Of a stretch of 48,877 nucleotides of DNA, positions 44,275-48,877 are shown in pieces (the first letter of the stretch is position 1; each line of letters starts with the position of its first letter). The stretch is from Candidatus Saccharicenans subterraneus (GTDB lineage Bacteria; Acidobacteriota; Aminicenantia; Aminicenantales; Saccharicenantaceae): assembly GCA_003426165.1 (NCBI GenBank), contig QUAH01000018.1, positions 1-48,877 on the forward strand, written 5' to 3'. The notes beneath the pieces are model-generated. The model worked only from the letters and a program-made list of their open reading frames with translations, did no database searches and was not told the DNA's origin. The position numbers were made by a program, and so were the translations under genes.

Positions 44275-45029
44275 TTCTCCTTGGATTTATCGACGGAAAA
44301 GGCCCTCAGAATTTCCAGCGGCAGAGGGAAGATGATGGTCGAGTTCTTTTCCGTGGCGATTTCGGTCAGCGTACCCAGGAAGCGCAGCATGATGGTCTGG
44401 GGGTTCTGGGAGATGATGTCGGCGGCCTGGGCCAGCTTGGTCGAGGACTGGTATTCGCCGTCGGCATGGATAACCTTGGCCCTTCTTTCTCTTTCAGCTT
44501 CGGCCTGACGGGCGATAGCCCTGACCATGGTTTCCGGCAGGTCAATGTGCTTGATTTCCACCAGCTGGACTTTCACTCCCCAGGGGTCGGTGTGCTGGTC
44601 GATGATTTCCTGGAGCTGGGTATTGAGCTTTTCCCTTTCCGAGAGCAGGTCATCCAGCTCCACCTGGCCCAGGACGCTCCGCAGGGTGGTCTGGGAGAGC
44701 TGGGAGGTGGCATAGAGGTAATCCTGGACTTCCAGCACGGCTTTGAGCGGGTCCATTACCCGGAAATAGAGAACGGCATTGACCTTGACCGAAACGTTAT
44801 CCTTGGTGATGACATCCTGGGGTGGGATATCCATGACGATCAGCCTGAGGCTGATGCGGACCATGCGGTCAATCGGTGCAAAAACAAATATCAGGCCAGG
44901 GCCCTTGGGCCTGCCCAGCACCCGGCCCAGCCGGAAGATGACCCCTCTTTCGTATTCTTTCAGTATCTTGATGCAGTTCAGAAGATACAGAACCACGATG
45001 GCGGCCACGATGATAGGGAAAGTAATCAT
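44271..45029 (-). CDS. Slipin (SPFH/band 7 domain protein)
   Basis: A 252-residue stomatin-like protein. An N-terminal membrane hairpin ([20 protein letters not shown]) precedes the SPFH domain ([20 protein letters not shown], then [20 protein letters not shown]). The C-terminal helix is coiled-coil forming. Slipins are often encoded beside NfeD proteins, which are thought to cleave or bind them in membrane microdomains, and that pairing is seen here (36 nt gap). AAAGGAGGT precedes the ATG. Confidence 0.94.
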   Translation of the reverse strand: MITFPIIVAAIVVLYLLNCIKILKEYERGVIFRLGRVLGRPKGPGLIFVFAPIDRMVRISLRLIVMDIPPQDVITKDNVSVKVNAVLYFRVMDPLKAVLEVQDYLYATSQLSQTTLRSVLGQVELDDLLSEREKLNTQLQEIIDQHTDPWGVKVQLVEIKHIDLPETMVRAIARQAEAERERRAKVIHADGEYQSSTKLAQAADIISQNPQTIMLRFLGTLTEIATEKNSTIIFPLPLEILRAFSVDKSKEK

Positions 45030-45065
45030 GTCAGACCTCCTTTTATGGACAGGTTGTCCTGCCCC

Positions 45066-46355
45066 CTATATCTTTTTAACCTTCAAGGTCAGGTTATTCT
45101 TGACTTCGACCACTTCCACCCGGTCCCCGCGCAGCAATGGGTCGTCGGCTACCGCTCGCCAGATCTCCCCGTGGACAAAAACCTTGCCTTCCTGCCCGGC
45201 CCAGGTCAGCACCTTCCCGGTTTCCCCGACCATTCCCTCTTTCCCGGTGATGGTCCTTCTGGTATGGGCCCTGATGACCAGGTAGACCAGGAAGATGAAG
45301 ACCAGGGAAACGCCCAGGGCTACCGGTATGATGAATTTCAGGCTGGGGCGAAGCTCGGGAATGGGAGCCCTGATCAGCATGATAGAACCGAGAAGCACCG
45401 AAACTATACCGCCCATGGTTAAAGCTCCGTAACTGTGGACTTTGACTTCGAGTATGAACAGCACCGTGCCCAGGATTATCAACAGCAGGCCCACGTAGTT
45501 GACCGGCAGGATCTGGAAGGAAAAGAAGGCCAGCAGCAGGCTGATTCCGCCCAGGACTCCCGGCAGGATGGCCCCGGGGTTGGCAAACTCGAAGTAAAGC
45601 CCGAGGAGTCCGATCATCAACAGGATGTAAGCCAGGTTGGGGTTGGCTATGGTCATCAATAATTTCTGCCGGAAGGTCAGGGGAATCTGGTGGATCTCCC
45701 GGTCGTCCAGCTTCAGCGTTTCCAGGCGACCGTCGAATCTCTTGATTTGATGGCCGTCGAGTGCCTGGATCAGGTCGCTTTCCGAGCCGGCCACCAGGTC
45801 GATGACTTTCCCTTTCAGCGCTTCCTGCTCGGTATAGCTCAGGCTCTGCCTGACCGCGTCCTCGGCCATCTTGACATTGCGACCTCTCTTTTCAGCCAGG
45901 GTCCTGATGTAGGCAGCGGCGTCGTGAGTGACCTTCTCTTCCATGGTCTTGTCGGGCTGGCTCTGGCCGGTGATCCCGATGCTGACCGGGTGGGCCGCCC
46001 CGGTGCTGGTGCCGGGGGCCATGGCAAAGACATCGCAGGCCACGGCTATGAAAAATCCGGCCGAGGCCGCCCGGGCTCCCGATGGGCTGACATAGGCCAC
46101 CACCGGGACCGGTGAGTTAACGATGCCTTCTATTATTTCGCGCATGGAAGAGTCCAGTCCGCCGGGGGTGTTGAGCTTGATGATCAGCAGGGAAGCCTGC
46201 TCGTCCCTGGCTTTCTCCAGGGCCTTGAGTATGAGTTCGGCGGTTACCGGATGGATGGGGGCGTTGATGGTGAGACTCAGGATGCGGGCCTGCAGTTCGA
46301 CAGAGGCCGATAGAAATAAGAACAGGCAAAGAACCAGAACTGGAATCTTTTTCAC
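45066..46355 (-). CDS. NfeD-like membrane serine protease (ClpP-class)
   Basis: A 429-residue protein: signal peptide (PVLVLCLFLFLSASVELQA), a periplasmic ClpP-like serine protease domain with KLNTPGGLDSSMREI and the nucleophile region ARAASAGFF (S98), four or five membrane helices, and a C-terminal OB-fold NfeD domain. Archaeal relatives cleave stomatin; the adjacent slipin gene supports this job. I take GTG 46355 as the start because a longer frame (to GTG 46385) would begin between the -35 and -10 of the promoter. Confidence 0.92.
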   Translation of the reverse strand: MKKIPVLVLCLFLFLSASVELQARILSLTINAPIHPVTAELILKALEKARDEQASLLIIKLNTPGGLDSSMREIIEGIVNSPVPVVAYVSPSGARAASAGFFIAVACDVFAMAPGTSTGAAHPVSIGITGQSQPDKTMEEKVTHDAAAYIRTLAEKRGRNVKMAEDAVRQSLSYTEQEALKGKVIDLVAGSESDLIQALDGHQIKRFDGRLETLKLDDREIHQIPLTFRQKLLMTIANPNLAYILLMIGLLGLYFEFANPGAILPGVLGGISLLLAFFSFQILPVNYVGLLLIILGTVLFILEVKVHSYGALTMGGIVSVLLGSIMLIRAPIPELRPSLKFIIPVALGVSLVFIFLVYLVIRAHTRRTITGKEGMVGETGKVLTWAGQEGKVFVHGEIWRAVADDPLLRGDRVEVVEVKNNLTLKVKKI

Positions 46356-46364
46356 GGTAAATTC

Positions 46365-46393
46365 ATTATAAAAAGGCCGGGCCACTAAGTCAA
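46365..46393 (-). promoter_or_regulatory. Near-consensus promoter of the nfeD operon, leaderless arrangement
   Basis: On the minus strand TTGACT (46388-46393) and a perfect TATAAT (46365-46370) are 17 nt apart. Only 9 nt separate the -10 from the GTG at 46355, and no Shine-Dalgarno is present, so the mRNA should start within a few bases of the start codon. Confidence 0.75.
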
Positions 46394-46425
46394 TTTATTA
46401 ATTTTGACAAACACCGGACGCCGTC

Positions 46426-46454
46426 TTGACATTTTCTTTTTAATAAACTAATTT
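46426..46454 (+). promoter_or_regulatory. Promoter of the HU-type gene
   Basis: A consensus TTGACA (46426-46431) is followed after 17 nt by TAATTT (46449-46454), a weaker -10. It is divergent from the nfeD promoter in a very AT-rich stretch. Confidence 0.5.
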
Positions 46455-46498
46455 TAGTCTATTCATTTTCCATTAGCTGGTTACTAAGGAGACCGTTG

Positions 46499-46786
46499 AT
46501 GATCAAGAACGACCTGGCCAACCTGCTGGAAAGAAAAGCCAATTTCAGCCGGGCCAAGGCTGCGCTGACCGTGGAAACCATTCTGGAAACAATGAAAAAA
46601 GCCCTGCTGGCCGGGGAGAAAATAGAAATCAGGGGGTTCGGCAGTTTCCGGGTTATGCCCAAGAAGACCGGCTTCGGCCGCGACATCAGGCGGAATCGCC
46701 AGATTCCAATTTCGGGCGGCCGCCGGGTCAAGTTTCGACCGGGCCAGGACTTCAAGAAACAGCTCAAGCAGCAGTCGATAGAATAG
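46499..46786 (+). CDS. HU/IHF-family DNA-binding protein
   Basis: A 95-residue nucleoid protein. The beta-arm region IEIRGFGSFRVMPKKTGFGR followed by DIRRNRQIPISGGRRVKF is characteristic; the arm is rather arginine-rich and closer in feel to IHF-type than to classical HU. It binds and bends DNA as a dimer. The ATG at 46499 has AAGGAG 7 nt before it; a TTG three bases upstream is discounted. Single gene with its own promoter. Confidence 0.93.
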   Translation: MIKNDLANLLERKANFSRAKAALTVETILETMKKALLAGEKIEIRGFGSFRVMPKKTGFGRDIRRNRQIPISGGRRVKFRPGQDFKKQLKQQSIE

Positions 46787-46895
46787 GCAGGACCGAAAAC
46801 CGGCCAGGTGATAGTCCTCTTAATTTTCTAATTCCCTTGGTCAGAAGCCTCACTCGTCAGTCTGCGTCCAAACAGGCACCGGCTCAGGTTTTCGC

Positions 46896-47522
46896 TCAGA
46901 GCAAGCCTGATTTCTTCAAAAGCGCATCCTGATAAAGGTTGAGATAAACCTTCTCGGTCTGCTCGATGGTTTCTTCCAGGCGGCCCGAGGTGTCGATCAG
47001 GTAATGGGCCAGGGGAATCTTATCTTCGACCGGGCCCTGGGCTTTGATTTTCTGGAGGGCCTGTTCCGGGCTGATTCCATCCCGGCGGCAGAGGCGTTCC
47101 ACCTGGACCTCAAGCCGGCAGTGGGTCAGGATGAGGCGGTCGTAATATTGATGGAAGCCGGCCTCGATGACCAGGGCCGCCTCGGTAATATAAATGTCAT
47201 AACCGCCCCGCTGTTCCAGTTCTCTGATGGTCTGCCGGACTCTTTCCAGGATCCGGGGGTGAGTCAGCCGGTTCAGGTAGTCGCGTTCGGCCTTGTCCCT
47301 GAAAATTATCCCGGCCAGCTTCTGGCGGTCGATTTCCTGGCTGTCCTTGAGGATGGCCTGACCGAAATGCCCGACCAGCTCCTTCCAGACTTCTCCTCCG
47401 GGAGACATCAGCTCGTGGGCCACCAGGTCGGCGTTCTGAATATAGCAGCCCTTCTGTCCCAGTATCCTGGCCACCACCGACTTGCCGGTGGCAATGCCTC
47501 CGGTCAGGGCTGCAACCAGCAC
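46896..47522 (-). CDS. coaE: Dephospho-CoA kinase
   Basis: A 208-residue P-loop kinase catalysing the last step of coenzyme A synthesis, phosphorylation of the ribose 3'-OH of dephospho-CoA. The P-loop GGIATGKS is at residues 8-15 and NADLVAHELMSPG and LTHPRILERVRQ are family landmarks. GTG start. It is the last gene of an operon with a PilZ protein and a LuxR-type regulator, an unusual setting for coaE. Confidence 0.95.
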   Translation of the reverse strand: MLVAALTGGIATGKSVVARILGQKGCYIQNADLVAHELMSPGGEVWKELVGHFGQAILKDSQEIDRQKLAGIIFRDKAERDYLNRLTHPRILERVRQTIRELEQRGGYDIYITEAALVIEAGFHQYYDRLILTHCRLEVQVERLCRRDGISPEQALQKIKAQGPVEDKIPLAHYLIDTSGRLEETIEQTEKVYLNLYQDALLKKSGLL

Positions 47523-47542
47523 TTCAGTCCTTCAGCGGCCGG

Positions 47543-47941
47543 TCACTCTTCCACCTGGAAGCGGTAATCCTTGAACCTGACGGCCACCCCCTGTTTTCTT
47601 CCTTTTTGTCCCTTTTTTTCCAGCCTGACGGTTATCCCGTCCAGGCAGAGTTTAATTTTCTGGCCCTCGGTCAGTTCCGGCGGCAGCTCGATGGCCAGGT
47701 TGACCTTGGAGCCAACCACCAGGCTGCTGTCAAGGGTGAAATAGGCCCCGGTGGAAGAGATGTTTTCCAGGACCGTTTTTTCTCTGAACTGTTTTCCCTG
47801 GGGCAGCTGACCCTCGATTTCGGCCGGCAGCGGCAGTTCAAACCTCCATTCCCGGCGGCGGTTGACGTCGACCGCCGTCTTAACCTGCTTCCTGGCAGTT
47901 GCCTTTTTCTTTTTGATTTTAACTTTTGTTTTTTCAACCAT
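47543..47941 (-). CDS. PilZ domain protein
   Basis: A 132-residue protein with a very basic N-terminus (KVKIKKKKATARKQVK) and a PilZ domain. The RxxxR arm (R29-R33 in NRRREWRF) and NISSTGAYF motif are present, so c-di-GMP binding is plausible. It lies 21 nt behind the LuxR-type regulator gene and 20 nt before coaE. The basic tail may contact nucleic acid or membrane. It is the second PilZ protein of the window. Confidence 0.82.
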   Translation of the reverse strand: MVEKTKVKIKKKKATARKQVKTAVDVNRRREWRFELPLPAEIEGQLPQGKQFREKTVLENISSTGAYFTLDSSLVVGSKVNLAIELPPELTEGQKIKLCLDGITVRLEKKGQKGRKQGVAVRFKDYRFQVEE

Positions 47942-47962
47942 GATTTCCCTCTTTGCCCCTTC

Positions 47963-48673
47963 TTAAAATAATGCCGAATTGATGGCGTAGAGCGCCAGCT
48001 GCAGCCGGCTGTGAGTGTCCAGCTTGGAGTAGATGCTCTTGATATGAGAACGAACGGTATTCTTGCTGATGAACAGAATCTTGGCAATTTCCTCGTTGCT
48101 CTTGCCCTGGCCGATCAGCCGCAGGACCTGGAACTCGGTCGGGGTCAGCTGGTCGAGCGTCTTTTCCTTCATGTCCCTTCCGACCACCGAGATGATCCGG
48201 TCCATGATGGAGGACATCTTGTCCCTCGGCAGCCAGATTTCTCCCTTGTTGACGACACTGATGGCCTCGGTCAGCTGCTGGGATGGGTCGTTGAGGTCGA
48301 AATAGCCCCGGGCCCCGGCGTTGATCAGGTTGATGATCTCCTCGTGGGAAGGTATGTTGCCCAGAAGCAGGAGCTGGGTCTTGACCTGGGGCTTGATCAG
48401 CTCCTTGATGGCCTTGCAGATTTCCTTGAGGTGGGGGAGTGGTTCCAGGTGGGCAAACAGGATGACCTGGGGCTGGAGCTGCTTGATGGCCTCCATGAAG
48501 TTCTCGATGGTGCCCTTTTCCACCGTCAGGATGTCGATTCTCTTGTCCGGTTCCAGGGCTCTTAAGATTCCGGCCAGCAGGAAGTCCGAGGGACAGTAGA
48601 TGAGGACTGAGATTTTCTCCATCTTTGGAGGAGGAATTTTGGTTTCGGTCTTGTTGACTTGTTTCTTTGGCAT
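47963..48673 (-). CDS. LuxR-type regulator with phosphorylation-deficient receiver
   Basis: A 236-residue NarL/FixJ-type regulator. The N-terminal receiver-like domain (about residues 20-145) keeps the fold, with NAGARGYFDLND in the fifth strand, but the phosphoacceptor position reads A74 in VILFAHL instead of aspartate. The acidic pair in the first strand and the conserved lysine are also missing, so it is unlikely to be controlled by phosphorylation. The C-terminal HTH (LTPTEFQVLRLIGQGKSNEE, NTVRSHIKSIYSKL) is complete. It precedes a PilZ gene and coaE; target genes are unknown. Confidence 0.86.
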   Translation of the reverse strand: MPKKQVNKTETKIPPPKMEKISVLIYCPSDFLLAGILRALEPDKRIDILTVEKGTIENFMEAIKQLQPQVILFAHLEPLPHLKEICKAIKELIKPQVKTQLLLLGNIPSHEEIINLINAGARGYFDLNDPSQQLTEAISVVNKGEIWLPRDKMSSIMDRIISVVGRDMKEKTLDQLTPTEFQVLRLIGQGKSNEEIAKILFISKNTVRSHIKSIYSKLDTHSRLQLALYAINSALF

Positions 48674-48718
48674 GCCCTTTTACCCCTTGCCAAAAATTTT
48701 CATACTTTAAGAATAAAT

Positions 48719-48746
48719 ATTATAACCGAAACAGGGTGTCAAGCAA
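48719..48746 (-). promoter_or_regulatory. Promoter of the LuxR-type regulator-PilZ-coaE operon
   Basis: On the minus strand a perfect TATAAT (48719-48724) with TTGCTT (48741-48746) 16 nt upstream. A perfect TTGACA also lies nearby (48737-48742), but only 12 nt from the -10, too close to serve it. Confidence 0.5.
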
Positions 48747-48877
48747 ATAATTCATTCCGGTCAAGACATGGTATCCAGTCTAATGGGTCTGTTTGGAAGC
48801 GGCGCGGTGGTAGTCCGGCCATAGGGATTGGGGTGGAGGAAGCGGGGAGATTTATCAGGTTGGTACTTGAAAAAGCG

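Noticed and set aside
46356..46385. Longer start for the NfeD-like protease at GTG 46385
   Set aside because: This codon lies between the -35 and -10 of a near-consensus promoter, so it cannot be in the transcript.
48674..48877. A gene start at the right edge
   Set aside because: The ATG at 48768 meets a stop after about 18 codons, and no other frame with a ribosome site reaches the edge.

Overview
The window is a stretch of bacterial chromosome, moderately GC-rich, with dense, mostly housekeeping genes in short operons on both strands. It holds no phage genes, no transposase and no CRISPR array. The protein mix is unusual for the well-known phyla: gliding-type ABC module plus DUF4340, DUF6599, DUF362 next to an AmmeMemoRadiSam-type radical SAM enzyme, DUF1844, a TonB, lipoprotein and Tat signals. 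It suggests a diderm, acidobacterial-type heterotroph, possibly a Candidatus Aminicenantes-like lineage. That placement is inference only; no rRNA gene is present to confirm it.

Layout. 1-3400: the tail of an unidentified gene, two class II tRNA-Ser genes (UGA and GCU) flanking a Tat-exported PLP enzyme and a small secreted protein, and three gene-poor stretches. 3417-11610: an exported M3 peptidase, divergent from a very large GH106-like lipoprotein that is translationally coupled to a DUF1846 protein, then a membrane protein and a GNAT acetyltransferase. 11721-20727 (minus strand): a DHH phosphoesterase, a GAF protein with a degenerate GGDEF domain, a four-gene ABC module (ATPase, permease, GldG-like, DUF4340) and argS. 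20847-28211 (plus strand): gcvT-gcvH-gcvPA-gcvPB followed by glyQ-glyS, so glycine breakdown and glycine charging lie together.

28235-35096 (minus strand): a PilZ protein, a secreted protein overlapping a TonB gene, then a spermidine-synthase-like membrane protein, a Tat-signal radical SAM enzyme and DUF362. This last group is divergent from a secreted DUF6599 protein and an AI-2E-type transporter on the plus strand. 37281-41296 (minus): DUF1844-ribF-pyrR-pyrC-rnc. 41419-48673: mazG on the plus strand; prfB with a programmed +1 frameshift; an nfeD-slipin-SPOR operon; an HU-type gene on the plus strand; and a LuxR-type regulator-PilZ-coaE operon.

Promoters of the sigma-70 type can be read directly at several operon heads. 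Three of them (argS, the nfeD-like gene and the degenerate-GGDEF gene) place the -10 box only 8-10 nt before the start codon with no Shine-Dalgarno sequence, which points to leaderless mRNAs. The best candidates for new biology are the DUF362 / Tat-radical SAM / catalytically altered spermidine-synthase-like operon and the GH106-DUF1846 pair. All calls were made by reading; no database search was run.
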